Assembly (NCBI GenBank): GCA_963693305.1
Contig: OY855905.1
Coordinates: forward strand, 4,342,701-4,406,700
From: Meandrina meandrites
Lineage: Eukaryota; Cnidaria; Anthozoa; Scleractinia; Meandrinidae
Direction of reading: 5' to 3'
Length of the DNA stretch: 64,000 nt
Shown one piece after another: positions 42,067 through 51,742 of the stretch. A program made the translations under genes and the position numbers. The stretch's first letter is position 1. Every line of letters starts with the position of its first letter. Below the pieces are notes generated by a model. That model saw only the letters and a program-made list of their open reading frames with translations, was not told where the DNA came from and ran no database searches.

Positions 42067-42381
42067 GGGAGCGACCGTGTATGGAGAATTATCGGGTTGA
42101 CAGGAGCAATCGTATGCCACTGAGCCAGATTCTCTGTTATATACTTCAAGCATACACTGGTACAAACAATAGGTTGCAAAGCGATTAACGCAGCCGTGTT
42201 TGTGGCCGCTTTTTTGTCGGATGTAGGCATCTGTCAGGCAGGTTGCCCATTGATATTGGTAATTATAATGTGCAATTTGAATGCACTCTGTAAGCCCTGA
42301 TGGACCTACATATTTGTCACACTGGACGGCCCAGCTACTCTGCACCTCAAACAGCAACAAGAGAAACGTCAACACCCACAT
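42067..42381 (-). pseudogene. N-terminal part of cysteine-rich gene copy B (split by element 1)
   Basis: Starts with a signal peptide (MWVLTFLLLLFEVQSSWAVQ) and the first Cys-rich region (CDKYVGPSG.., CLTDAY, CLYQCM), paralogous to residues 1-108 of the 13089-14414 protein. At 42067 the reading frame runs into element 1 and stops a few codons later (near 42046), predicting a short secreted fragment if still transcribed. Confidence 0.85.
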
Positions 42382-44147
42382 CCCTGTAAACTGTCAAAAG
42401 AAAATGGTGAAATGAGCAAAGTATTAAAAAGTTTTTGTGATGGATGTAACGACAGGATATATAAGATCCTTTCTTTGATATTGCTATTGTTTATTCAATG
42501 CGAAATAACAAGCTTTCATATTATTCATTTAAAATAGCTCTCCGTTTTGATTGTCTGACAATCCCCGGCTAATTCCAGCTAACCGGCTAACACCGAAAAA
42601 TTTGGAAGAAGTTTGCGTGATAAGTATTGGACGATTGGCGTCCCGCAACAACGGCTTTGATGATACCGCAGAGCTTGAAAGCGCGAAAATGACCATTAGA
42701 TTTGAAAATTACGACGAGAAAAAAAATCACTAAAAGATGCTACGAAAGTTAGTCACTTGATTTTCTTCAGGAGAAAAACTTCCAAAATCCAACAACAGCG
42801 GGGGAATTGGCCACATGCAGTTTTGTTAAATGCATTTTGTGTTTTTTTGATCTCTGGAATATTTTGAATGAATGATAAACAATATTTTGACAAATTGGAG
42901 ACCTATTACCCTGTTAAATTGTGATTACACAACTGCTGCAAAATCAATTGCGACAAGGAGAAAAAAGGTTCTACCGCACTTAATAAACAACGATCAAACA
43001 GGTTTTCTGGAGGAACAAGGTAGGTTTATGTAATGTTTAATAAATGAGCAGCAGTGTTTTATCAAGTTTAAAACACGAATTGATAAAACACGAACTGCGA
43101 ATTTATTCAACGGCTTCAAAATCTTCTGATGTAGATCAACTCATTCTTGCACTAATATTTAGATTTGGAGTTATTTTGGCCTAGAAAATTGGACGTTAAG
43201 TTTAGCCGTGTCTTTATGAGATATAAAAACAATCATATAATTAAACACTAATTTCTTTTGTATTTTCTTTATGAATTATTAATGAGTTTTTGAATGGAGA
43301 AATATCAAACTGATGAACAGCGTGATTGACTACGCTCAGAAAGAGAACAGTCCCGGTTTGTTACTTTTTGTTGACTTCGAATAATCCTTCGTTACTCTGG
43401 AATGGACCTTTGTTGAGAAAACGCTCTCCTTCTACATTTTCGGAGAGTACTAGTCTCTAGTCGCTCCAACTGCGGTGGACGGCAAAATTCATTCGAGTAA
43501 GCCACCCTCAGGAAATATTCATTATGATCATTTATGAGAATCATATCCTCTGTTTTTATCATCAGATAGACCAAAATAGGACATTAAACTAACGTTAGTC
43601 GGGCATAGTGCTGCCTTGTCGGGGAGCGGGAGTTTACCGGTACAATAGAACATAGGTTTTTTTACCTTTTTGACCAATGAGAGTGCGCGTAGTATCTGAG
43701 TTAATTCACAAAATAATATAATTCGGATAATCCTTCATATCATACTCAGCCTCATCCGATAATAAATAATTGCTTAATTGCTAACTATCTGCTTACTAAA
43801 CAGCTTATGTCGTCCAAAGTACGGTGCTGTTTGGATGCTCAGTGAACTGTATTATTGGCCGAAACGGGATTCTGATTGTATTTAAAATTAGACAGGATAA
43901 GACGTTTTGGAGGTATATTTTCATCTACTTTTGGAAGTTAATGCAGCGGAGCATTTTCAATCTTGGCTGATTACAGAATTGTACACATCTCGTTTATGCC
44001 GTACTCATTGCTTAATTATCGTCTGTCAAGAAGTGGGAGAAGGGGGGGGGGGGGGCATTTATATGAAAAGGCATTAGAATTCATCCCCAAGGCATGCATT
44101 CATGCAGGCCTTCCAAATCGTGCTACAACACATGGCAGAAGGCATTT
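42382..44147. other. Intergenic DNA upstream of gene copy B
   Basis: No supported gene. Contains a G-homopolymer run at about 44042-44056. The promoter of the split gene would lie at the left side but has no clear motif. Confidence 0.4.
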
Positions 44148-44267
44148 TTAAGAGCGTCTGACTGTATTTTTTGAGAATCCCGAGACAGGACCGAAAATTC
44201 GAATGTTCTTTTATTTCGTCCAAAAGACCCTTTTGGTGAACTATTTTCAAAAATATTGTTTAAAAGT

Positions 44268-44607
44268 ACACACATATATAATGATGGTTCTGGCGCAAAA
44301 TTTTATAATGTTAACAAAAAAAGCTTTTTTCTAAAGAAACTCGGCTCCCTTGCTCGCCTCGTTTCTTTAGAAAAAGCTTTTTTTGTTAACATTATAAAAT
44401 TTTGCGAACCAGAACCATCATTATATATGTGTGTGGTGGTATTTGAGTGAAAATAAGAAACAAAGAGCGTGACCCCCGAGCGAGCGGATGTGTCACAAAA
44501 ATAAATATTTTCTTTTGAAGAAATGTATGCACTGTCTATATACAAAAGTGCGCCAGAATTATTTTCCATTTGAACAATTATCTGCACTTGTATATACGGC
44601 GAGATGG
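44268..44607 (+). repeat. Element 2 left TIR with 167-bp palindrome
   Basis: Reverse complement of 57696-58035. Bases 44268-44434 form a near-perfect palindrome with about 73-bp arms and a short centre (CGGCTCCCTTGCTCGCC). The TIR ends at the polymerase start codon: ATGG (44604-44607) is still inside the repeat. A TATATAC motif lies about 14 bases before the ATG. Confidence 0.9.
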
Positions 44608-47600
44608 CAGCCGCGAGATTTTCGTCCAATGTTCTGCACAAGTTTTACGGTCCAATAGCGAGGGAGCAAAATAGAAATCTTCCTCAACCATTACAACCTG
44701 AACGAGTTCCTTTACGTGACGGGTTTAAAATAAGCCAAAGTAATTTCCAGGAATGGCTTCGTGTTTGGATAATGGATATATCCAAAACAAATCCAAACAA
44801 TAAAGATATTCTGGTATTTGCAAGAGAAAATAAAGAAAAGTACACTAATTTGATTGAACAGGAAACCCTTAAGTTGGGGAGCGTAAAGGTTAGCTTCGGG
44901 CTACAAGTACATTTTGAAATAGAAAGAGACGGCAAAACGCAAGAAATGACGCACTATTTTAAAGAGGACCAGCCGCACGTTTTTAACAGAGATAACAAAG
45001 AACTGATAGAACAAAAATATGAAGAATTCATGGAAAGAATAAAGGGAGAAATAGAAAACTGGTCATTGCTAGGATCAGGATGGGAGATTGAAAGTATAAT
45101 GACAGCATATGTGAATGTCGCAAAATATCAGCCACTGCGCGGAGGAACCTATTTGCCACTTCCAGCCAAACTGGCAAACAAAAAAGCAATAATAAACGTA
45201 AAAAACAAAGACAACGAATGCCTGAAGTGGGCTCTAAGAGCAGCATTATTTCCTCCAAAAGATGGAAAGGACCCGCAAAGACCAAGCAAATATCCGGTTA
45301 AAGATGGCATTAACTACAAAGGAATTGACTTTCCAACACCGGTAAAACAAATAGACAAGCTTGAGGCGCAAAACGGAAACCTGGCAATAAACGTATTTGG
45401 CTGGGAAAACAATTGTGTGATTGTGCACAGGATAAGCAGAAAAGAACCGAACGTACCGAGGATAAACCTGATGTTGATTGAGTCAGGGAAAATTCAGCAC
45501 TATTGTTACGTAAAAAGAGAAAGCGCTTTGCTGTACGATCAAAGCAAAAACGGAAATGCAAAACACTACTGCATGATGTGCTTAACAGGTTTCTCAAGAG
45601 CGGACTTGCTCGAGAACCACAAAAAATATTGCAATGGTGTGAACGGCAGGCCGACAAGGATTGAGATGCCAGAAGAGGGGAAAAACATCCTCGCTTTCCA
45701 AAATTACCACAAACAGATGAAGGCGCCCTATGTGATATATGCGGACTTTGAGGCACTGGTAAAAAAGATACCCGGCTGTGAGCGCGGGCCGGAAAGAAAG
45801 AACAAAAGCTACACAGAAAAGACCGAATGGCATGAAGCGTGCGGGTATTCGTACATTGTTGTGAGAAGCGATGGCGAAGTTACAGGGTCAAAAGTTTACA
45901 GGGGCGAAAATGCGGTAAAAGAGTTTCTTAACGGAATACTGCAGGAAGAAACGAAAATAAGAGAGAGTTTGGCCACACCAAAGCCGATTGTGATGACGGC
46001 CGAAGACTGGGAACAATACAAAAACGCGTCTGAATGTCATATTTGTAACAAACGTTTGATAAAAGATGAATTCTTAGACTCAATACCCGTCTGCGACCAT
46101 GATACAGGCTGTTATTGTGGTCAAAGCCACAAAGGTTGTTATTACGCGGCACTCAAAAAAATAAAATTAGTTGGGCCAAAAAGAGAAAGAAAAGAAAAAG
46201 ACAAAATAGACCAATGGATTGCAAACAATCAGGAAGCATGTTTGTTCTGCGCAGAACCTTTACTTCAGAAAAACTACAGAGACGCAGTAAAAGACCATTG
46301 CCACATAACGGGCGCGTACCGCGGAGCCGCGCACAACGCATGTAACCTTAAAATGCGAATAAAATCCAAGACGGACCAGATACCAATTGTGTTTCACAAC
46401 CTGAAAGGTTACGACGCACACCATTTAATGCAAGCGATGTCAAATTTGAAAAAAGAGGTGAAATGCGTCGCAAACAACATGGAGAAATACATAACCTTTT
46501 CGGTCGGAGGTCTGCGATTCATAGACAGCTTGAACTTTCTGCAAGGAAGCTTGGACTCGCTGGTAGAAGCAAGATTGGAATCGCAGGTAGAAGAAACGCC
46601 AAAGGAGGCACTAAAAATCACATCAACATTATCAAATGGCAGTGATCTGCTTTACAAAAAGGGAATTTACCCATACGAGTACATGGATTCATGGGCGAAA
46701 TTCAGCGAAACAAGTCTGCCCAAAAAAGAAGACTTCTACAGCAAACTCAACGATGAACACATTATAGAATATGAGTACGCTCACGCTAAGAAAGTATGGG
46801 AGACTTTTGATTGTAAAACATTGGGGGATTACCATGACCTTTACGTGAAAACGGATGTAGCACTGTTGGCAAATGTATTTGAAAATTTCCGTAAATTGTG
46901 TTTGCGGCAGTACGGTCTTGACCCTGCGCACTATTTCACATCACCAGGCCTCTCATGGGACGCACTCTTGAAAAAGACGGGTGTCGAGCTTGAGTTGTTA
47001 ACAGACCATGAAATGCATATGTTCGTGGAACGAGGAATTCGCGGAGGAATCTCGATGGTAAGCAAAAGACACGCAAAGGCAAACAATCCTTTGGTATCAG
47101 ACTATGACGAAAGAAAACCAAACAGTTACATTATGTATCTGGACGCGAACAACCTGTACGGCTGGGCAATGAGCAAGCATCTCCCCAAAAGCGGATTCAA
47201 ATGGAAACGCGTTATGCCGACAGAGGAGGAAATCCTGAACAAAAAAGAAAACGCCAAGAAAGGCTGGATCCTTGAAGTTGATTTGGAGTACCCGGCGGAG
47301 CTGCATAAAGAACACAACAGCTACCCGCTAGCGCCAGAGAAAAAGGTCGTGAAAAAAGAAAACATGTCGGACTACCAAAATAATCTGATAAAAGAATTGG
47401 ACCTGAAAATCCCAAACAGCAAGAAGCTTCTGCTGACACTTGAGGACAAAAAAGACTACGTGGTTCACTACGAAAACTTGAAGTTCTATCTGAAGCAGGG
47501 GATGAAACTGAAGCGCGTAAAAAGGGCGCTGGAGTTCGAACAAGAGTGTTGGATGGAGCCGTACATTCGGATGAACACAGAATTCAGAAAGCAGGCAAGC

Positions 47601-48752
47601 AACGACTTTGAAAAGAACTTTTACAAGCTGATGAATAACTCAGTTTTCGGCAAAACCATGGAAAACCTGCGCAACCGAGTAGACATAAAAATAGTCCGCA
47701 GCAATGAGAAAGACAAAATAAGAAAATTGATCGCTAGCCCTTTGTACGCAAGGCACGTAATATTTACAAACGACCTGGTGGGCATTGACATGCACAAAAG
47801 CCGCCTGCTGCTCAACAAGCCGGTCTACACAGGAATGACAATCCTTGACAAAAGCAAGATACTGATGTACGACTTCTTTTACAACCACCTGAAAAAGCAG
47901 TACGGTGAGAAATGCGAGCTCCTGTACACGGACACGGACAGCCTGCTGCTGAAGATAGAAACAGAGGATGTCTACAAAGACATAAAAGAAAACGAAAACT
48001 TCTATGATACATCAGACTACCCGAAGGAGCATCCGCTCCACTCAACAGTGAACAAAAAGGTACTGGGAAAAATGAAAGACGAGTGCGCGGGGACCCCAAT
48101 ATTGGAGTATGTAGGCCTGAGATCAAAGATGTACTCAGTCATGAAGGCAGACGAAAGCAAAAAGGGAATTGACAAAATAAAGAAAGACTTCCCTGAGGCG
48201 GAAATAAAAGAGTGCACCTGCGAAGGAAAAAAAGTGCAGGCAATAATGGCAAAAGACGCAGAGTTGGTCAAAAAAATAAAAAAGAAACATCCGAAAGCAA
48301 AAGTGTCGCAATGCTTTAAGATGATAAAAGTGGACGAAATAAACGTAAAAAAAGCGAAAGGCGTAAAAAAGATCGTTGTTAAGAAACAGATAAAGCATGA
48401 GCAGTACAAGCAGGTGCTGTTCAGCAAAGAGCAGATGTGGCACGGAATGAACATTTTGCGAAGCGAGGGGCACGAAATCTACGGCATGCATGTAAATAAA
48501 ATTTCACTGTCCCCGTTTGATTCAAAGCGCTGGATAGCTGACGACGGGGTAAATACAAAGGCTTACGGGTATAATAACCAGATGGAAGAAATAGAAGCTT
48601 TATTCGCTAATACAGAAATGGAAGAAATAGAATTAACAAATACAGAAATGGAAGAAATGGAAGCTTTATTAGCTACTACAGAAATGGAAGAAATAGAATT
48701 AACAAATACAGAAATGAAAGAAATAGAAGAAGCTTTAAAGCTCTGGAGGTAA
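44604..48752 (+). CDS. Protein-primed family B DNA polymerase, element 2
   Basis: 1382 residues. C2H2 finger CMMCLTGFSRADLLENHKKYC shortly before Exo I (IYADFEALV, about residue 378). Then a Cys/His-rich region (CHICNKRL..CDHDTGCYCGQSH..CLFC) leads to an endonuclease VII-like DHCHITGAYRGAAHN (about 563-577), an HNH nuclease insert common in this polymerase group. Exo II is HNLKGYDAHHLM (about 596), motif A YLDANNLYGWAMS (about 845), motif B LMNNSVFGKTMENL (about 1009) and motif C YTDTDSLLLK (about 1107). Very different from the element 1 polymerase, which has a different nuclease-like module and no endonuclease VII signature. Ends in a repetitive acidic tail (TEMEEIE units, last about 45 residues) that overlaps the integrase 3' end by 18 bases. 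Confidence 0.93.
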   Translation: MAAARFSSNVLHKFYGPIAREQNRNLPQPLQPERVPLRDGFKISQSNFQEWLRVWIMDISKTNPNNKDILVFARENKEKYTNLIEQETLKLGSVKVSFGLQVHFEIERDGKTQEMTHYFKEDQPHVFNRDNKELIEQKYEEFMERIKGEIENWSLLGSGWEIESIMTAYVNVAKYQPLRGGTYLPLPAKLANKKAIINVKNKDNECLKWALRAALFPPKDGKDPQRPSKYPVKDGINYKGIDFPTPVKQIDKLEAQNGNLAINVFGWENNCVIVHRISRKEPNVPRINLMLIESGKIQHYCYVKRESALLYDQSKNGNAKHYCMMCLTGFSRADLLENHKKYCNGVNGRPTRIEMPEEGKNILAFQNYHKQMKAPYVIYADFEALVKKIPGCERGPERKNKSYTEKTEWHEACGYSYIVVRSDGEVTGSKVYRGENAVKEFLNGILQEETKIRESLATPKPIVMTAEDWEQYKNASECHICNKRLIKDEFLDSIPVCDHDTGCYCGQSHKGCYYAALKKIKLVGPKRERKEKDKIDQWIANNQEACLFCAEPLLQKNYRDAVKDHCHITGAYRGAAHNACNLKMRIKSKTDQIPIVFHNLKGYDAHHLMQAMSNLKKEVKCVANNMEKYITFSVGGLRFIDSLNFLQGSLDSLVEARLESQVEETPKEALKITSTLSNGSDLLYKKGIYPYEYMDSWAKFSETSLPKKEDFYSKLNDEHIIEYEYAHAKKVWETFDCKTLGDYHDLYVKTDVALLANVFENFRKLCLRQYGLDPAHYFTSPGLSWDALLKKTGVELELLTDHEMHMFVERGIRGGISMVSKRHAKANNPLVSDYDERKPNSYIMYLDANNLYGWAMSKHLPKSGFKWKRVMPTEEEILNKKENAKKGWILEVDLEYPAELHKEHNSYPLAPEKKVVKKENMSDYQNNLIKELDLKIPNSKKLLLTLEDKKDYVVHYENLKFYLKQGMKLKRVKRALEFEQECWMEPYIRMNTEFRKQASNDFEKNFYKLMNNSVFGKTMENLRNRVDIKIVRSNEKDKIRKLIASPLYARHVIFTNDLVGIDMHKSRLLLNKPVYTGMTILDKSKILMYDFFYNHLKKQYGEKCELLYTDTDSLLLKIETEDVYKDIKENENFYDTSDYPKEHPLHSTVNKKVLGKMKDECAGTPILEYVGLRSKMYSVMKADESKKGIDKIKKDFPEAEIKECTCEGKKVQAIMAKDAELVKKIKKKHPKAKVSQCFKMIKVDEINVKKAKGVKKIVVKKQIKHEQYKQVLFSKEQMWHGMNILRSEGHEIYGMHVNKISLSPFDSKRWIADDGVNTKAYGYNNQMEEIEALFANTEMEEIELTNTEMEEMEALLATTEMEEIELTNTEMKEIEEALKLWR

Positions 48753-49724
48753 TTGTGTGTTTGGAGGCACAACGAGCAGTTCTTCACGCACGAAGCCGCG
48801 CTTGGGCCCGTCATGCAAATAGTAGAGAACGGGCTGATTCGGTTTGGTAAAAGAACGTTCAATGTTGTAAACTTTCAAAGACCAGATTGGATCAGTGGCT
48901 CTTTTCACACCACCTTCAAGCTCGCCAGGTTGGTACAAATACCTAACATTCACAATAGAGGGGAGCTTTTTTTCGCTTTCTCCAACAGGTCTCAAATAAG
49001 GTGTCGATGGCTTTGCATAAACATTTTTTTCTTTGATGGCAACTACAGGTTTCTTGCCGATAAGGCTTGTGACTTCATTGTTCAGAGCGGCTACAACTTC
49101 AGGAAGTCTTTTTACCCACGCCGTGGACCGCTGGCCCTCGCTGCTACGCATTTCAACTGCGTACTGGTGCCCGAACAAGCGCTCAGCCAGGGTGCGGTTA
49201 AAACGTTCAACAATGGCCTGATCACGGTGAATGTCAACTCGCCCGCGCCGAATATATGTTTTGTGATTTTCCATTTCTTTTGTAACAGCGCCCATAAATT
49301 CGCGCCCAGGGTCAACCTGCAGCAGTTCAGGCCATTTCAGAGGCGAGCGCTTATAAATTCTCTTAAAAGCAAGGGCAACTTCATCAGAGTTTTTAGAGGT
49401 CAAGGGTTCAGCCTCTTTGTAGCGGCTAGCCACGTCGACAACGGTGAGTGCGTATTTGAAAACTTTGCGCCCACGGGGTAGTTTGTCATGTGGCAAAAAA
49501 AGAAGATCCGCCTGATGCACTTTGTTGGGTGTAGGAACGTCGAATTTCGGCCGAGGAATGCGCTTCGGCGCTGGGAGGAATATCTGCCAGAGTGCTTGCT
49601 TGAACAGCCACGTTTTTGCGGTTTCTTCTGGTACCTTGGCAGCTTCAGATAATTTTTTGATTGCGGCAAAACCTTTCCAGTAGCCCCCAGGGCTATAGTA
49701 TATCTTTGCGAGTTTGGCATCCAT
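48735..49724 (-). CDS. Retroviral-type DDE integrase, element 2
   Basis: 329 residues. Catalytic D73 (HQADLLFL), D138 (QVDPGREF) and E173 (AIVERFNRT). C-terminal YQPGELEGG..PNQPVLYYLHDGPKRGFVREELLVVPP region as in element 1. DNA similarity to 29972-30958 is also high and continuous. Intact frame; with its own matching TIRs the element may have been mobile even after losing capsid functions. ATG preceded by TTATAG. Confidence 0.93.
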   Translation of the reverse strand: MDAKLAKIYYSPGGYWKGFAAIKKLSEAAKVPEETAKTWLFKQALWQIFLPAPKRIPRPKFDVPTPNKVHQADLLFLPHDKLPRGRKVFKYALTVVDVASRYKEAEPLTSKNSDEVALAFKRIYKRSPLKWPELLQVDPGREFMGAVTKEMENHKTYIRRGRVDIHRDQAIVERFNRTLAERLFGHQYAVEMRSSEGQRSTAWVKRLPEVVAALNNEVTSLIGKKPVVAIKEKNVYAKPSTPYLRPVGESEKKLPSIVNVRYLYQPGELEGGVKRATDPIWSLKVYNIERSFTKPNQPVLYYLHDGPKRGFVREELLVVPPNTQLPPEL

Positions 49725-49777
49725 CTATAAGTAAGGAATTAAAAAAGTTTAAAATCATGGGGTGTGAAACCCCACCA

Positions 49778-50200
49778 CTAAAGGAAACGGAAGGCAGCGT
49801 AGCCCAAAGCAAGAGCCCCGGCGCCCACGAACATGAGTTCACCATTTTTTTGCTGCTGGCTTGGTTGATAGAAATCTGAGAACTTGGGTTCTTTGGGGGG
49901 TATCATTTGTTTGTCAGGGTGCGCTTTGTTATACAGTTTGAAGGCGTAGTCAGTGTTAGTAAAGTTCTGCTTGGCCTGCGCCTTTATTTGCGTGTTAGTC
50001 GCAATCCAGTCTAGAAGTTTGGTGCGGTCACGGGAGTATTTGGCGTAAGCCGCTTGATATGCCTCGAGAGCTTTGTCATGTCGTACTTTTTCATCAAGTG
50101 CAGCGTCACCTCCGCCAAGTGCCTTTGCAAGATAATTGCCGCCAATAAAAGCAGCAGCATTCAATATAGCCCCACCAGCCATAATCGCGATACTTGCCAT
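49778..50200 (-). CDS. Membrane-anchored protein, 140 aa, element 2
   Basis: N-terminal hydrophobic Ala/Gly segment (IAIMAGGAILNAAAFIGGNYL), a central charged helical region, and a C-terminal hydrophobic segment (LMFVGAGALALGYAAFRFL), so probably two membrane spans. Family not recognised. First of a row of four small membrane proteins transcribed leftwards. ATG preceded by TTATATAACACA. Confidence 0.65.
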   Translation of the reverse strand: MASIAIMAGGAILNAAAFIGGNYLAKALGGGDAALDEKVRHDKALEAYQAAYAKYSRDRTKLLDWIATNTQIKAQAKQNFTNTDYAFKLYNKAHPDKQMIPPKEPKFSDFYQPSQQQKNGELMFVGAGALALGYAAFRFL

Positions 50201-50240
50201 TGTGTTATATAACAGAGCAGAGTTTTTTCAAATAATTAAT

Positions 50241-50462
50241 TTACATGCTGGTGGGAAGGATTTTTTGGTCCTCGAGGTACTGTTTGAGCGCAATGCTACC
50301 TGCCATGACGGCGGTGAACTTCACATAGTTCATAGCACTGCTGCTTGGGTCAGAAGTAAAATTCTCTTTCACAACCTTTTTTGCGACCCAACCTATGCCG
50401 GCGACTAAACCAGTGAGCGTAGCCGCATCCGTGATTGTTTTAACAAGCTTGTTGTCTGACAT
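50241..50462 (-). CDS. Small membrane protein, 73 aa, element 2
   Basis: MSDNKLVKTITDAATLTGLV then IGWVAKKVV, followed by a second hydrophobic part (YVKFTAVMAGSIALKQYL). Probably one or two membrane helices. Not recognised. An in-frame stop separates it from the 53-aa gene upstream. Confidence 0.6.
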   Translation of the reverse strand: MSDNKLVKTITDAATLTGLVAGIGWVAKKVVKENFTSDPSSSAMNYVKFTAVMAGSIALKQYLEDQKILPTSM

Positions 50463-50509
50463 TATTTTGTAAGTATAGAAATGGAAACATACAAAAGTTT
50501 AAATCAAAA

Positions 50510-50671
50510 TTAATTATTTGTCTCTTCTTCCGCGTCAGGGTTATACAATGTAGCATTCAAAAGATCACGGACCGTATGAAAAACCTTCACGTTAAAGTCG
50601 TACCACATCAGTCCGATTCCAAAAATGGCCGCGGTTGAGATAAGAACTTGGGGAACATCAACTTTCTTCAT
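50510..50671 (-). CDS. Small membrane protein, 53 aa, element 2
   Basis: MKKVDVPQVLISTAAIFGIG, one hydrophobic span, then a polar, acidic tail. Lies in a row of similar-sized membrane proteins with the same strand and short gaps. The ATG is preceded by ATATATC, the usual motif here. Too short for standard gene calling; not recognised. Confidence 0.55.
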   Translation of the reverse strand: MKKVDVPQVLISTAAIFGIGLMWYDFNVKVFHTVRDLLNATLYNPDAEEETNN

Positions 50672-50709
50672 GATATATGATACAGGTAATAATATTAATT
50701 CGTAAATAT

Positions 50710-51081
50710 TTAATCCAAATGTTTTACACCTCTGGGCTGTGTCACGCGAGCAGGCTGTGGATCAGGTGTCTTTTTGCGAACAGGTTGTGGCTCAGGTGTC
50801 TTGTTGCTAAATGCGGCCTTGAGCTCTTCACGTTTGTAATAAATCCCGATTAGTGAAACGATTAAACTTCCAACAGCAATCCATTGAGTGGTGCTGAGAA
50901 TGCTATTTTTTTCTTCTGTACTCTTTGGGGTTTCGTCAGCAATAGGTGGGTCTGGCTCAGAAACCGGGGCAGCGGCCTTTGTCTTGTTGTTTGCGATTAT
51001 AATAGCAGCCTCAGCTGCTGCTTTTTTCTGTTGTTCACGGGCTAGCCGCGTTCTTTCAGCAACCAATTTGCCTGCAGCCAC
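50710..51081 (-). CDS. Single-pass membrane protein, 123 aa, element 2
   Basis: Basic helical N-terminus (ERTRLAREQQKKAAAEAAIII), Pro/Glu-rich linker, one membrane span (QWIAVGSLIVSLIGIYY), then a tail with two PEPQP/PDPQP repeats. Its true start is uncertain: the frame is open upstream to about 51130, across the junction where the major capsid gene is truncated, so the first part of this gene may have been lost in that deletion. Confidence 0.55.
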   Translation of the reverse strand: MAAGKLVAERTRLAREQQKKAAAEAAIIIANNKTKAAAPVSEPDPPIADETPKSTEEKNSILSTTQWIAVGSLIVSLIGIYYKREELKAAFSNKTPEPQPVRKKTPDPQPARVTQPRGVKHLD

Positions 51082-51661
51082 ACGCTTGGGATTTTTTGCA
51101 CTCTGCGGGGCTGTAGTTGGAGTTGGAGTTGTTTGCCCCGTGGTCGTTCAAAATCTGGTGGTCAAGGCGTATCCTGTATTTTGATCCGTAAATTCCGTTC
51201 AGTTTGTTTTCTGCAGCGACGCTTGAGGTCTTCTTATCACCCGAGTTTGAGCGAATTTTGTTGAGGTCCTCACTCTGGATTCCATCTTGCAGCATGTTGT
51301 CGCGCTCCTCCTGCGATAGGAAGAGATCCTCGAATATCTTGTAAATGTCATAACCAACTGTGTCCTGCAGTATGGTACCAGAGTACTTCACAACAAGTTT
51401 GTCAACTAGCGCCCGTCCAACATTGTCTACTAGAAAGTTGTTGGCATGGCCTCCGCTCAAATCGATGTTGAAGCGCAGCGCAAGTGAGCCGGGAACAATG
51501 ACCTCGTTTTCATTCAGATTGGGCACCGAAACATAAAGCGTTTCCCCCGGATTGGCTTCTGTTCGCTCGAAAGTTATGCGTTTTACCGCGCGCTCCGCTT
51601 TCAACGCACCGAGAGTTTTCTCACTTCGTGTTGGCCGGAGGTTTTCCTGTACACCGTCCAT
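51056..51661 (-). pseudogene. Major capsid protein, N-terminal fragment, element 2
   Basis: The first about 175 residues look like a Polinton hexon-type capsid protein: VDNVGRALVDKLVVKYSGT, DTVGYDIYKIFEDLFLS and KYRIRLDHQILNDHG are typical first jelly-roll landmarks. After about base 51140 the frame enters unrelated sequence and stops at 51056, overlapping the start region of the neighbouring membrane protein. The remaining roughly 250-450 residues expected for the family are absent. This is an internal deletion removing the rest of the gene and probably neighbours. The product could not build a capsid. Confidence 0.8.
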
Positions 51662-51742
51662 TATTGTAAAGAATATAAAATATTCAATTAAAAAATTTCA
51701 ATTGTAAATATAAAATCACTTCATCAACTTTGTTGATATTCG

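Noticed and set aside
42551..42733. 60-residue frame upstream of gene copy B
   Set aside because: No domain, splice or promoter support; length expected by chance.
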